Origin: an uncultured bacterium
GTDB lineage: Bacteria > Cyanobacteriota > Vampirovibrionia > Gastranaerophilales > Gastranaerophilaceae
DNA length: 64,000 nt
Assembly (NCBI GenBank): GCA_949296355.1
Contig: CASFPS010000006.1
Location: 1-64,000 of the forward strand
Direction of reading: 5' to 3'
Shown here: in pieces, positions 6,900 through 15,902 of the stretch
How the letters are laid out: each line of letters starts with the position of its first letter
How positions within the stretch are numbered: the stretch's first letter is position 1
Translations under genes and position numbers: made by a program
Notes under the pieces: model-generated
Databases searched by the model: none
What the model saw: the letters and a program-made list of their open reading frames with translations, nothing else
What the model was told of the DNA's origin: nothing

Positions 6900-8333
6900 T
6901 TATATATTGTATGCAATAAATCTGCAAAGCTCTATAATTTTTTCCGGATAAATTCCTATTATAAGAGTTATAGCAGTTGTTACAACAAGTACAAATTTTT
7001 GTGAAAATACCGGTGTAAGTACAGGAACTTCCGTATTTTTGTCGCATCTTTCAAAAAGCGGGAGAAGGATTTTTAAGTAGTAGAAAAGTGCAACGACTGT
7101 CAGAATAAGAAGAGCAAGCAAAAACGGAATAAACCTTAGACCGGAACTTGCAATGGCTGTAAACAGATAGATTTTAGCAATAAAACCCGAGGTTATCGGG
7201 AAGCCTGCAAGTGCAATTATTGAAAATGCATAAGCGCCTGTAAGCCCGTGGTTATTGTAAAATATTCCTTTAAAACTTTCTGCATTCATATCGTGTTTGT
7301 CAGAACAAATGTTCAAGAAAGCAAAAGCAGCTATATTCATTAAAACATAGCACATCAGATAAAATATAACAGTCGAGAGGTTATAAACTGATACAAGACA
7401 GGCTGCAAGCAGAACATAAGAAGAGTTTGCCGAAGCCGAGCAGGCTAAGATAACTTTTACGTTACTTTCTTTTACAGCGTAAGTATTTGCCCAGAGAGCA
7501 GTGATAAGCGCAATAATTGCAACGGCATAAGTTAATTCAAAACTGTTTGAAAGCGGAAAAACCAGAAGCCTGCATAAGATTCCGAATATTGCAAGTTTTG
7601 GTATTGTTGATAAAAACGCCAGAACAGAAGTTTCAGTTCCTTTATAAACATCAATTACCCAGTTTGCGAACGGAAATACCGCCAGTTTTGAAATTACTCC
7701 GAGAACTATCATTATTGCAGAGATTGAATACATAATAGAAGGCGGCTGACTCATAACAATTTCATATATTTGTGACAAATTAATCGAGCCTGTGATTCCA
7801 TAAAGGTAAGAGACTCCGAACAGAAAAACCCCCGTAGAAACAGCAGAGGTCAGCAGGTACTTAAAAGCAGCTTCTTTTGAGTGATAACCTTTAGCGGAAG
7901 CAATAAGAAAATAAGTAGAAAAGCTCAAAAGCTCAATTAAAACAAATAGGGTTAGAAAGTCATTGGCAGATATTACATTCATTGCGCCGAATATTGCACA
8001 AAGAAGAATTGCCTGAAAAGTATAGGCGTTTCCTTTAATGGTTTTGATATGCTGCCTTGTAAGAAGTGCAACCAGAAATCCGCATACGAGTATTAAGAAA
8101 TCAAACAATAGCGTATAGCTGTCAGACATAATTGAGTTTTTGAAGGCAAAATACTGCGGCTCTGTCTGAACCGTAGATAATAGGATTATGCTTAAAGATA
8201 TCCCGAGAACGGAGATGAGTCTTGCGTATCTGTATAATCTTGGTGATAAAACCATGCTTAATACCAGCTGCAAAATTATGAATCCTGCAAGTGATATTTG
8301 CGGCAGTAAAATATTAAATATATCGTTTAGCAT
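6900..8333 (-). CDS. nuoN: NADH-quinone oxidoreductase subunit N
   Basis: A 477-aa polytopic membrane protein, one of the three antiporter-like proton-pumping subunits of complex I. The proton-conducting signature is present (AAFKYLLTSAVSTGVFLFG, with the TM5 glutamate in the LIELLSFSTYF segment and lysines in GVISKLAVFPFANWVIDVY). It has about 14 predicted helices and normal family length. It is the last gene of the nuoABCDHIJKLMN operon and ends 2 bp from the convergent HAD gene, with no obvious terminator. A 155-bp repeat-bearing gap separates it from nuoM. Confidence 0.95.
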   Translation of the reverse strand: MLNDIFNILLPQISLAGFIILQLVLSMVLSPRLYRYARLISVLGISLSIILLSTVQTEPQYFAFKNSIMSDSYTLLFDFLILVCGFLVALLTRQHIKTIKGNAYTFQAILLCAIFGAMNVISANDFLTLFVLIELLSFSTYFLIASAKGYHSKEAAFKYLLTSAVSTGVFLFGVSYLYGITGSINLSQIYEIVMSQPPSIMYSISAIMIVLGVISKLAVFPFANWVIDVYKGTETSVLAFLSTIPKLAIFGILCRLLVFPLSNSFELTYAVAIIALITALWANTYAVKESNVKVILACSASANSSYVLLAACLVSVYNLSTVIFYLMCYVLMNIAAFAFLNICSDKHDMNAESFKGIFYNNHGLTGAYAFSIIALAGFPITSGFIAKIYLFTAIASSGLRFIPFLLALLILTVVALFYYLKILLPLFERCDKNTEVPVLTPVFSQKFVLVVTTAITLIIGIYPEKIIELCRFIAYNI

Positions 8334-8353
8334 TTTGAACCTTTCTTTTTTTT

Positions 8354-8383
8354 AGTGAATAGTGAGGAGTGAATAGTGAATAG
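8354..8383. repeat. Heptamer tandem repeat (GTGAATA type)
   Basis: Four to five heptamers of the GTGAATA / GTGAGGA type in the nuoM-nuoN spacer. A related CAGTCACTTAATC stretch follows at 8455-8481. Confidence 0.8.
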
Positions 8384-8420
8384 ATATTATATCTTATTAT
8401 CAAATTCAGCTTTTATCAAT

Positions 8421-8447
8421 GTAGGTTGGGTGAAACCCAACATTAAC
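8421..8447 (+). repeat. Palindromic repeat, family A
   Basis: GTAGGTTGGGT, a GAA loop and ACCCAACATTAAC form a 9-bp stem. It is a family member in the nuoM-nuoN spacer. Confidence 0.85.
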
Positions 8448-8488
8448 GTTGTTCTCAGTCACTTAATCCTTCAGTCACCAATACCTCC

Positions 8489-10036
8489 CTACCCTACCAT
8501 TCCAAGCAATGTTCCCGGGAAGATTCCGAAAATTATAAGCCCTGCAAGGACTGATGCCAGAACTATAAATTCGTGTACAGTTATGTCATTAACTTTTTCA
8601 AACTCTGCAGGAAGCTCTCCGAAAAAGCTTTTGTGAAGGAATTTGAGCATATAGCAGGAACTTATTATAAGGAGCGGAAGCGAGAATACCGAGACGAATT
8701 TTAAAACGTCAGAAAAATCTGCCTGCATAGCGCCAAGTATTGTTAAGATTTCACTTACAAACGGGGCGAATGCCGGAATTCCTATAGAGGCTAAAACAAT
8801 TACTGTAGCAAAACCGAAGAGGCGCGGCATAACGACAGCAATTCCGGATAAGGTATTGATATCCCGCGTTTTGCATCTTAAATAAACTATTCCGGCTACC
8901 ATAAACAGACCGCAGGTTACGAGTGCGTGAGCTACCATGTGGAAAACCGAAGCTGAAAGCCCGATCCGGTTTATTGCGCATAAGCCTAAGAGAATAAGCC
9001 CCATATTTGAAATGCTTGAATACGCTACGATTCTTTTTATATCAGTCTGAGCGTAAGCTACGAATGCTGTATAAATTATATTTATTATGGCAAATATTGC
9101 AAGGATTGGCGCTATTGTGATAAAAGCGTCCGGAAGAGTTTCATAATTAAAACGGAATATCCCGTATGCGCCTGTTTTCAATAGAATCCCCGCAAGAATC
9201 ATACTGACCGGTGTCGGCGCGTTTGTATGCGCATCCGGAAGCCAGGTGTGAAGCGGAATTATCGGGAGTTTTACGCCGAATCCGATAAGCAGACAGACAG
9301 CTATAATGTTTTGAATATATTCAGGTATTCTTGAAGCGTTAATATCTGTAAAACTTGCGGATAGAATGCCGTTTGAAATAAAGTTGTAGTAATGCAGCAG
9401 CAAAATTCCGAGGAGCATTACCATGCTGCCTGAGAAAGTAAACAACACAAACTTGATTGCGGAATTTTGCGCCCTCTTTTCTTCATCTTCTGTCTCAGAG
9501 CCTTTCCATTTACCCCCACCGGAGGCAGAGATATTTGTAGGTTTTACTTCAATCCCCTTCCATTTACCCCCTATTAAGAAGTAGGCAGGGATTAGTTCTA
9601 ATTCCCAGAACAGGAAGAACACAAACATATCTGCAGATGTAAATATACCTAAAATAGCGCTTTCAAGCAGAAAGAGCATTGAATAATAGAACTTATGGTT
9701 TGCTCTTATGTTGAATTTGCTTGCAAAAGATGAGAGGAGAAAAACAAACGATGTGAGCATTACAAGAATCATTGAGATATTATCAATTCTGAATGCGAAT
9801 TTGATACCGACAGACTGAACCCAGTCAAGCCCGAAAAAGTGAATCTGGCTTGTGTACGGGTTTGCCGGATCAAAGAATGCCAGCATAAGAATTGAATACA
9901 GGAAATGAAATCCGAAAACAGATTTTGAGAATCTTCTCACAACAATTTCATTTTTTGTAAACAGCGGTGATATCACGAACATTGATACCACAAGCGGCAT
10001 AAATATTAAAAACGGTATTGATAAAAGTTTTTCCAT
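8489..10036 (-). CDS. nuoM: NADH-quinone oxidoreductase subunit M
   Basis: A 515-aa antiporter-like complex I subunit with about 14 membrane helices. Family hallmarks are FLFWELELIPAYFLIGG (TM5 glutamate), LLIGFGVKLPIIPLHTWLPDAHTNAP, and SSISNMGLILLG. Right after the FLIGG helix, where family members have a short W-G-G-x-x-R-x-x-A loop, there are about 29 additional residues (about 154-182) with KWKG twice. These come from a direct repeat in the DNA. The loop should lie outside the membrane, so function may be kept. It lies 9 bp after nuoL in the operon. Confidence 0.95.
   Translation of the reverse strand: MEKLLSIPFLIFMPLVVSMFVISPLFTKNEIVVRRFSKSVFGFHFLYSILMLAFFDPANPYTSQIHFFGLDWVQSVGIKFAFRIDNISMILVMLTSFVFLLSSFASKFNIRANHKFYYSMLFLLESAILGIFTSADMFVFFLFWELELIPAYFLIGGKWKGIEVKPTNISASGGGKWKGSETEDEEKRAQNSAIKFVLFTFSGSMVMLLGILLLHYYNFISNGILSASFTDINASRIPEYIQNIIAVCLLIGFGVKLPIIPLHTWLPDAHTNAPTPVSMILAGILLKTGAYGIFRFNYETLPDAFITIAPILAIFAIINIIYTAFVAYAQTDIKRIVAYSSISNMGLILLGLCAINRIGLSASVFHMVAHALVTCGLFMVAGIVYLRCKTRDINTLSGIAVVMPRLFGFATVIVLASIGIPAFAPFVSEILTILGAMQADFSDVLKFVSVFSLPLLIISSCYMLKFLHKSFFGELPAEFEKVNDITVHEFIVLASVLAGLIIFGIFPGTLLGMVG
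9500..9571 (-). repeat. Direct repeats flanking an in-frame insertion in nuoM
   Basis: CCTTTCCATTTACCCCC (9500-9516) and CCCTTCCATTTACCCCC (9555-9571) are near-identical direct repeats 55 bp apart. On the coding strand each reads GGGGGTAAATGG, and GGGGGTAAAT also recurs in the spacer at 57760-58000. The piece between them encodes part of an insertion absent from typical NuoM. Confidence 0.75.
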
Positions 10037-10045
10037 ATTTCTCCT

Positions 10046-11863
10046 TTAGCTCATCTGATTTATCATTACAGTATATCCGATTATTACCAGACATAGAACA
10101 ATTGTTACAATAATAAACGCGTACGCATTGTAAGTCTGGACATTTTTAGTTTGCAGCTTTCCGCCCCATTCCGAAAGTTTTTTTGCCCCGGAGGCAGTGA
10201 GTGCTGCAGCTTTATTCATAATGTTTGTTTCCATCCAGTTTACGGTTTTTACTCCGGATTTTGCGAACCATATCAGCGGTCTATAATCTGCAAGTATTTT
10301 TACATCTATAAAATTTGCAGTATTTGATATAAAATCATATATTTTTGTCAGGATGTTATTGTAGAATTTTTCAAGAAGTCGCGGTGTATTTGAAAATTTT
10401 GTAAGCAGATTTTTCGTATGCAGGAAATATACTGCCGCCCATCCTGTGAGTGCTGCCCAGAAGGGTTCTGCAACTTTATATGAAACTTTTTCCCTTATAA
10501 AGAAATAGAAAAGAATGTTCAAGATAAACAAAAACGCAATCGGAATATATTCAAATGTGTCAATTCTGTTTACGAGCGTTTTATCTTTTATCATGACAAT
10601 AGAAATTCTCATAATGTAGAAAGCTGTCATAAAGGCAGTTATACAGTACAAAACAGAAAGAATTGTATTTCCGCCGAGTGAGGCGAACAAAAATTCTTTG
10701 GAGACGACTCCGGAGAAAATAAGCCCGGAAAGACTCAGCCCGCCGAGAAGGAAAGTAAAATAGTTAACATAATTTTCGATTTTTTCGAGCGACAGGAAGA
10801 GCATTGATTTAATAAATGCGTGCGCGATAAGAAAAATTAATGCAGCTTTTATGTTAAGAATTCCGACTGCCAGAAATATCAGCCCGAGATTTGCGGAAGT
10901 CGAATAGGCAAGGACTTTTTTGGGATGGGTTTCAATTGCGGCAAGGATTGAACAAATGAGCGCCGTTAAGATTCCAAGCCCTGAAATTATGTACATCAAA
11001 GGCTCTTCAAGTGTAAATACCGGAACAAGTCTTATCAATAAATAAGCCCCTGCAACAACCATTGTTGCCGAATGCAGAAGAGCACTTACCGGAAGCTTTG
11101 CCTCCATTGCGTCCTGAAGCCAGGTATAAAAAGGAAACTGGGCGGATTTTACCGCAGCGCCTGTTATAAACAGAGCACAAATCAGGTAATAAAGCGGGGT
11201 TGAAGTGTATGCAGACAGTATGGTTGAGATTGCGTTCATATCATCAAACGAAAGTGTTGCAAAAGTTAAGTTTCCGCCATACGAAAACATTATGTATGAA
11301 GAAAATATAATAGCTGCAATTAAAGCCGTGTCTCCGACTCTGTTCATCAAAAATACGCGTCTTGAAGCTTCTGATTTTTCTTTGTTTTTGTAGTCAAACC
11401 CTATAAGCAGATATGACATAACTCCTACGAGTTCCCAGAAAAAGTACATCTGGAAAAGATTCGGGCTGAATAGAAGCCCTGCCATAGAGAAGTTAAACAT
11501 ATTGAGGTATGCAAAAAATCTGTACCTTTTAGGTTCGTCTTTCATATAAGTTACAGAGAATAATTGCACGAAAAAGCTTACAAGAAATAGAACAAGCGCT
11601 ATTATCAATGAGAGTTTATCAATATGCAAGCCAAATTCAAGCGAAAATTTTCCGATTTTTATAAACGGAAGGGTCTGTTCTACAACAGTATCAAGTTTTA
11701 TCAAGCTTACCGAACACATCAAAGCCCCGAGAAAAGATGAAAGCAGGGTTAGAAGGTATATAATTTTATTGTTTACATAAACGGCAAAAAATCTCGCGCC
11801 CATGATTATTAGAAATATCCAGAGCGGAAGCAGAAGTATTAAATATATGTTGTCTAAAATCAA
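10046..11863 (-). CDS. nuoL: NADH-quinone oxidoreductase subunit L
   Basis: A 605-aa antiporter-like subunit of complex I, the distal proton pump. Hallmarks are MYFFWELVGVMSYLLIGFDY (TM5 glutamate), KSAQFPFYTWLQDAMEAKLPVSALLHSATMVVAGAYL (TM7-8 region), and LAYSTSANLGLIFLAVG. The C-terminal 120 residues form the amphipathic lateral helix region and a final anchor (YAFIIVTIVLCLVIIGY). Length matches the family (about 600-620). It follows nuoK after a 145-bp repeat-bearing gap and precedes nuoM by 9 bp. Confidence 0.95.
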   Translation of the reverse strand: MILDNIYLILLLPLWIFLIIMGARFFAVYVNNKIIYLLTLLSSFLGALMCSVSLIKLDTVVEQTLPFIKIGKFSLEFGLHIDKLSLIIALVLFLVSFFVQLFSVTYMKDEPKRYRFFAYLNMFNFSMAGLLFSPNLFQMYFFWELVGVMSYLLIGFDYKNKEKSEASRRVFLMNRVGDTALIAAIIFSSYIMFSYGGNLTFATLSFDDMNAISTILSAYTSTPLYYLICALFITGAAVKSAQFPFYTWLQDAMEAKLPVSALLHSATMVVAGAYLLIRLVPVFTLEEPLMYIISGLGILTALICSILAAIETHPKKVLAYSTSANLGLIFLAVGILNIKAALIFLIAHAFIKSMLFLSLEKIENYVNYFTFLLGGLSLSGLIFSGVVSKEFLFASLGGNTILSVLYCITAFMTAFYIMRISIVMIKDKTLVNRIDTFEYIPIAFLFILNILFYFFIREKVSYKVAEPFWAALTGWAAVYFLHTKNLLTKFSNTPRLLEKFYNNILTKIYDFISNTANFIDVKILADYRPLIWFAKSGVKTVNWMETNIMNKAAALTASGAKKLSEWGGKLQTKNVQTYNAYAFIIVTIVLCLVIIGYTVMINQMS

Positions 11864-11881
11864 GTTTTGTCCTTTCTTTTC

Positions 11882-12006
11882 AGTGAATAGTGAATAGTGA
11901 GCAGTGAATAGTGAATAGGAATTTAAATAGATACTTTTTTAATGTAGGTTGGGTTTATCAACCCAACAATAACATCTATTCACTATTCACTGCTCACTAT
12001 TCACTA
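11882..12006. repeat. Large inverted repeat: heptamer arrays around a family A palindrome
   Basis: A GTGAATA/GTGAGCA heptamer array (11882-11918) and its reverse complement ATTCACT/GCTCACT (11977-12006) flank a family A palindrome (11944-11973, GTAGGTTGGGT...ACCCAACAATAAC). The whole nuoK-nuoL spacer can therefore fold into one long stem with an inner hairpin. Confidence 0.85.
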
Positions 12007-12008
12007 CC

Positions 12009-12314
12009 CTACAACTCATTAAATCTCTCAATACAATCACTCTCCTTTTTCTGATACATAAGATAGAAGAGGTATAGTGCAACTGCAAGCTCTACTGCTC
12101 CTAAACCTACATAAAACAGTGATATAACATATCCGTCAAATTTCATATTGTCGCAAAATGCTGCAAACGTGATGAAATTGATATTTACCCCGAGAAGCAT
12201 AATTTCTATAGAGATTAAAACTTTAATCACATTTTTTACAATAACCGAGCCGAGAAGCCCAATCAGAAACAAAAGAAGCCCGATTGATAAATAATGATAC
12301 ATTGTTATTTCCAT
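12009..12314 (-). CDS. nuoK: NADH-quinone oxidoreductase subunit K
   Basis: A 101-aa, three-helix complex I membrane subunit. It carries the two conserved intramembrane glutamates (in ISIEIMLLGVNINFITF and GLGAVELAVALYLFYLMY) needed for proton translocation. Length and pattern are standard. Its start codon shares one base with the nuoJ stop, so translation is coupled. Confidence 0.95.
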   Translation of the reverse strand: MEITMYHYLSIGLLLFLIGLLGSVIVKNVIKVLISIEIMLLGVNINFITFAAFCDNMKFDGYVISLFYVGLGAVELAVALYLFYLMYQKKESDCIERFNEL

Positions 12315-12841
12315 TATACCCTGCTCCTTCCTTTTTTGTGAACCCTAAGCATTCCAATCCCTGCTATAACTATTGTTAAAAGCAAAGATACAAGCTCAAA
12401 TGCCCATACATAATCAATAAATAATGCTCTTGCAAAAGTCCTTATTGTATCAAACGCATTTACCTGCAAGACTTCCGACGCTCTGAATGTGTCCGGCATG
12501 ATGACAAGAGACATCATTGTCAGATAAACAAACGCAAGAATAAAAATTCCTGCAAACAGAGGCAAATAAAACGCAAAAGTTCTTTTGGTCTTATTCTTAG
12601 TTTTTTCACCGCCGAACATTATTGAAAGCCCGATAAGAACCGGAACAGCAAAACCGTATATTGCAGCCTGAATTATTGCATTGTATTCAGAACCTAAAAC
12701 ATAGAAAAACAACGCTCCGAAAAAGAAAACAACAACGGACGAAAGAAGCGAATATACAACGTTTTTTGCAAACAGACAAAGCAGCGCAAAAACTATTATA
12801 AAGGCGGAGGATAAGTAAAAAATTACAGGATTATCAATCAT
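12314..12841 (-). CDS. nuoJ: NADH-quinone oxidoreductase subunit J
   Basis: A 175-aa, five-helix complex I subunit (ND6 homologue). The family core appears as ALFFYVLGSEYNAIIQAAIYGFAVPVLIGLSIMF, the region of the pi-bulge helix involved in coupling. It overlaps nuoI by 8 bp upstream and nuoK by 1 bp downstream. It ends in a basic tail (VHKKGRSRV). No anomaly. Confidence 0.93.
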   Translation of the reverse strand: MIDNPVIFYLSSAFIIVFALLCLFAKNVVYSLLSSVVVFFFGALFFYVLGSEYNAIIQAAIYGFAVPVLIGLSIMFGGEKTKNKTKRTFAFYLPLFAGIFILAFVYLTMMSLVIMPDTFRASEVLQVNAFDTIRTFARALFIDYVWAFELVSLLLTIVIAGIGMLRVHKKGRSRV

Positions 12842-13211
12842 TCGAACCTCCTTTATAACAAAGTGTCAAATCTTTTTTGTCGTCGGATGCCAGTTCATAT
12901 TCTTTTGTCATTTTGATAGCACCTTTCGGACAGTAATAGGAACAGTTTCCGCAAATTATGCACTTCTTTAAATCAAATTTGTATTCAATAACTTTTCCGT
13001 TTTCGTCTTTTTTAATACTTATTGCGCCCGACGGACAAACCATCTGACATATTCCGCATCCGATACAGCCGCTTACTTCCGGCTTCCCCCTGAAAACATC
13101 GTTCAAAATTCTTTTCTTTTCCGGATATTCAAGAGTAACAGGACGTTTAAACAAGTGTTTAAAAACGACAAACATACCTTTTATTAAATTTATTGTTCCT
13201 TTTATTATCAT
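12834..13211 (-). CDS. nuoI: NADH-quinone oxidoreductase subunit I (2x[4Fe-4S])
   Basis: A 125-aa peripheral complex I subunit with two ferredoxin motifs: CIGCGICQMVCP (about residues 49-60) and CIICGNCSYYCP (about 86-97), which hold clusters N6a and N6b. It is shorter than the 160-180-aa bacterial average because the N- and C-terminal extensions are reduced, as in other 11-subunit enzymes. With no NuoEFG encoded here it would be the likely electron entry point, probably from ferredoxin or flavodoxin (inference). Confidence 0.92.
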   Translation of the reverse strand: MIIKGTINLIKGMFVVFKHLFKRPVTLEYPEKKRILNDVFRGKPEVSGCIGCGICQMVCPSGAISIKKDENGKVIEYKFDLKKCIICGNCSYYCPKGAIKMTKEYELASDDKKDLTLCYKGGSND

Positions 13212-13249
13212 TTACCCTCGTTTGTTAGTTTTATTGTCTGTTTTTTTAA

Positions 13250-13276
13250 GTTATTGTCAGGTGAAGCCTGACCTAC
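13250..13276 (-). repeat. Palindromic repeat, family A
   Basis: On the minus strand it reads GTAGGTCAGGCttcACCTGACAATAAC. The stem pairs TCAGG with CCTGA instead of TTGGG with CCCAA: a compensated change relative to other copies. It lies between nuoH and nuoI. Confidence 0.85.
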
Positions 13277-13280
13277 CCTT

Positions 13281-13320
13281 CTCAATCACTCAGTCACTTA
13301 ATCACTTAGTCACTCACTCT
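13281..13320. repeat. Octamer tandem repeat (AGTCACTT/AATCACTT type)
   Basis: About five units of the ATCACTCAGTCACTTAATCACTTAGTCACT pattern with 7-8-bp period, ending at the nuoH stop codon. Confidence 0.8.
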
Positions 13321-14390
13321 TACCCCCCTGCTCCTGCAAATTTTATTATCACCGCAACAAATAAATTTAAAATAGACAGCGGCAGCAGATACACCCAGGA
13401 GAACTTGATTAAGTCAAATGACGCGAGCCTCGGGAGTGTTGCTCTTATCCAGATTATTATAAATACAATAACAGAAGCTTTTAATAAAAGCCAAAAAGCC
13501 TGCTCAAAATAGATTAAAAATGATGAGCCGAAAAGGTATTTACCAAACGGTGAAAGATATCCGCCCAGAAACAGAATTGAAATAAACATTGCGTTTGCAA
13601 AAAGCATTGCGTATTCGCTCAGATAAAATATTGCAAATCTCATGCCGGAATACTCTGTATTATATCCGCAAACCAGTTCGCTTTCTGCTTCCGGAAGGTC
13701 AAACGGGCAGCGGTTGAGTTCTGCTAAAATGCAGATAAAAAGAATTATAAACCCGAGAATGCCCGGAAATATAAACCAGCCGGAAAACCACCATTTTGAA
13801 GTCTGGGCAAGAGTAATTCCCGTGAGGTTCATAGAGGAGGCAAGAACAACAACAGACAGAATTACAAAGGTTATAGGAAGTTCATAGCTCAAAACCTGCG
13901 CAATACTTCTTGCGGCGCCAAACAGGGAATATTTGTTATTGCTTGCCCAGCCGGCTAAAAATACACTTAGAACCGGAAAAGCTGCAAGAATAAGGTATAA
14001 AATAACATTTGTACTTGTATTGACAAAAGTAAATTCAGCACTATATGGAATTATTCCTAATGCTGCAATTATCGGTACAAACACGAGAACCGGCGCAAGG
14101 TTGAATAGAAATCTGTCAGCTTTATCCGGTGTGATATTTTCTTTGCACAAAAGCTTAAAAGCATCGGCAAGAGTCTGCAAAAGCCCCCACCATCCGACTC
14201 TGTTCGGACCTTTTCTCTGGGTGAAAAATCCGAGAAGCTTTCTCTCAGCAAGTACCAGCCCGAGAACAACAACAAGAAGCGCTATTGCAATTATACAAAA
14301 CGGTATAAAATAATACGTGATATCTCCGAAAAGTTTCGGAATATTGTGTCTCTGTAAAAATTCTATGTAGAGGAAATAAAGATAATTCAT
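13320..14390 (-). CDS. nuoH: NADH-quinone oxidoreductase subunit H
   Basis: A 356-aa, eight-helix membrane subunit (ND1 homologue) that forms the quinone cavity and links peripheral and membrane arms. Signatures: AERKLLGFFTQRKGPNRVGWWGLLQTLADAFKLLCKE (quinone-site loop), ELNRCPFDLPEAESELVCGYNTEYSGMRF, and IIWIRATLPRL. Full length. Its start overlaps the nuoD stop by one base. In the canonical order E, F and G would fall between nuoD and nuoH; here they are directly fused in the operon. Confidence 0.95.
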   Translation of the reverse strand: MNYLYFLYIEFLQRHNIPKLFGDITYYFIPFCIIAIALLVVVLGLVLAERKLLGFFTQRKGPNRVGWWGLLQTLADAFKLLCKENITPDKADRFLFNLAPVLVFVPIIAALGIIPYSAEFTFVNTSTNVILYLILAAFPVLSVFLAGWASNNKYSLFGAARSIAQVLSYELPITFVILSVVVLASSMNLTGITLAQTSKWWFSGWFIFPGILGFIILFICILAELNRCPFDLPEAESELVCGYNTEYSGMRFAIFYLSEYAMLFANAMFISILFLGGYLSPFGKYLFGSSFLIYFEQAFWLLLKASVIVFIIIWIRATLPRLASFDLIKFSWVYLLPLSILNLFVAVIIKFAGAGG

Positions 14391-15487
14391 TATTTATCCA
14401 CCTCCGGCAGGATTATATCAAGCGAACCGGCTATTGCTATAGCGTCATTCAGGTATTCTCCGACGAGAAGCTTTCTCAAAAGGTTAACTGAATAATAAGA
14501 TCCGGTTCTCCATTTTAACCTGTAAGGCTCTTTTTCTCCGTAAGAGCGGACAAAGCAGCTTGCAATTCCTCTCGGGGCTTCTATATCCGCAAAATAGTCG
14601 CCTTCCGGAAGCTTCATATTTACAGGATTAATTAATTTCTGTTCAAGCGCCGGAGCTTTTTTTAAGTAATCAAGTGCCTGACGTACAATTTTCATACTCT
14701 CTTTGATTTCCAGAATCCTTGCCCTGTACCTTGCCATTGAGTTTTTTTCTTTTAAGATAACTTTTCCTATGTCAAACCCGCTGTACAAACTATCCTGAAA
14801 TCTTGTGTCAAAATCCGCTCCGCTTGACCTTAAATTGACTCCAGTTATTGAATAATTAAGCGCGGTTTCTTTTTCTAAAATACCTTTATTTACGACTCGT
14901 CTTATAAAAATCGGGTTTTTTTCAATAAGATTTTCGTAATCCTTAAGCTTTGACGGCAAAATTGATAATATTTCATCAACATCTTCAAGATAATCAATAT
15001 CTCTTCTTACACCGCCGAAGACGAAATAATTATACATCATCCTTTGACCGGAAATCTTTTCAAAATATCTCAGAATCATTTCCCGCTCGCGGAATGTATA
15101 GAAAAACGGCGATGTTGCTCCCAGATCCATTAAGAACATTCCAATCCAGAGCAGGTGGGAAGAAATTCTGTTAAGCTCCAGAAGCATAACCCTGATTGCA
15201 CGAACTTTTTGAGGAATTTCAACCTCAAGCGCTTTTTCAACAATCCGGCATAAAAGCTCTGAATAAAAGAAACCTGCAAGATAATCAATTCTGTCAACAG
15301 TCGGAAGATACTGAATATAAGACATTTTCTCCGCCATTTTTTCCATCCCGCGGTGAAGATATCCGATATCCGGCTCGCAGGATAATATTTTTTCTCCGTC
15401 CAGTTCCAGAAGGAGTCTTAAAACCCCGTGCGTAGACGGATGCTGCGGTCCGAGATTCAGTTTAAGCGTTGTCGTTGTTGTCGTCAT
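14390..15487 (-). CDS. nuoD: NADH-quinone oxidoreductase subunit D (49 kDa)
   Basis: The quinone-site subunit of the complex I peripheral arm, related to the [NiFe]-hydrogenase large subunit. The N-terminus [26 protein letters not shown] and the YLHRGMEK motif are diagnostic. I start it at the ATG of 15487 (365 aa), which has GAGG 9 bp upstream and begins MTTTTTT. A longer frame to 15517 would run deeper into nuoC. It still overlaps nuoC by 26 bp. The C-terminal I-A-S-L-D-I-I-L-P-E-V-D is typical. Confidence 0.95.
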   Translation of the reverse strand: MTTTTTTLKLNLGPQHPSTHGVLRLLLELDGEKILSCEPDIGYLHRGMEKMAEKMSYIQYLPTVDRIDYLAGFFYSELLCRIVEKALEVEIPQKVRAIRVMLLELNRISSHLLWIGMFLMDLGATSPFFYTFREREMILRYFEKISGQRMMYNYFVFGGVRRDIDYLEDVDEILSILPSKLKDYENLIEKNPIFIRRVVNKGILEKETALNYSITGVNLRSSGADFDTRFQDSLYSGFDIGKVILKEKNSMARYRARILEIKESMKIVRQALDYLKKAPALEQKLINPVNMKLPEGDYFADIEAPRGIASCFVRSYGEKEPYRLKWRTGSYYSVNLLRKLLVGEYLNDAIAIAGSLDIILPEVDK

Positions 15488-15902
15488 TCCAGCACAACCT
15501 CGTATCGTCCTGTACATAATCTTTTCTTAAGGGATGTCCGTCCCAGCATTCCGGCATGTAAAGCCTCTTCAAGTTGTCGTGTCCCTTAAATTTTATCCCG
15601 AATAAATCGTATATCTCATTTTCGTCAGCTTCTGCCGATTTAAATATATCAACAATACTTTCCGCTTCATCTTTAACACAAACAGAAATAAGCAGGCTTT
15701 CTTCATCTACGGTTGAATATAAATTGTAGACAAGTTCAACCATTCCGTCTCTGTTATGAATTGCAATTATCTCTTTCAAGATATCGTAAGGATAATTATC
15801 AGTAACAAATTTTATGACATCGTGAAGTCTCGATTTTATTAATATTTTACTCCCCCGAAGCTCACAATTCGCGAAAACTTCGCTGAATTTATTCCAATCC
15901 AT
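15462..15902 (-). CDS. nuoC: NADH-quinone oxidoreductase subunit C
   Basis: About 146 aa, the 30-kDa subunit of the complex I peripheral arm. The conserved C-terminal block is clear: [51 protein letters not shown] choose the ATG at 15902 (MDWNKF) because AGGAGG lies 5 bp upstream; an ATG directly before it at 15905 is too close, and the longer frame to 15944 lacks a site. It overlaps the nuoB end by about 14 bp. It is separate from NuoD, unlike the NuoCD fusion of enterobacteria. Confidence 0.93.
   Translation of the reverse strand: MDWNKFSEVFANCELRGSKILIKSRLHDVIKFVTDNYPYDILKEIIAIHNRDGMVELVYNLYSTVDEESLLISVCVKDEAESIVDIFKSAEADENEIYDLFGIKFKGHDNLKRLYMPECWDGHPLRKDYVQDDTRLCWNDDNNDNA

Noticed and set aside
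8376-8636. 86-aa plus-strand frame over the nuoN-nuoM spacer
   Set aside because: It covers repeats and the antisense of nuoM.
8355-12007. CRISPR-like arrays
   Set aside because: The heptamer arrays are contiguous units of 7-8 bp without spacers; not CRISPR.
15488-15517. NuoD start at the upstream ATG
   Set aside because: The ATG at 15487 has GAGG at the correct distance; the upstream one would add ten residues inside nuoC without a ribosome site.
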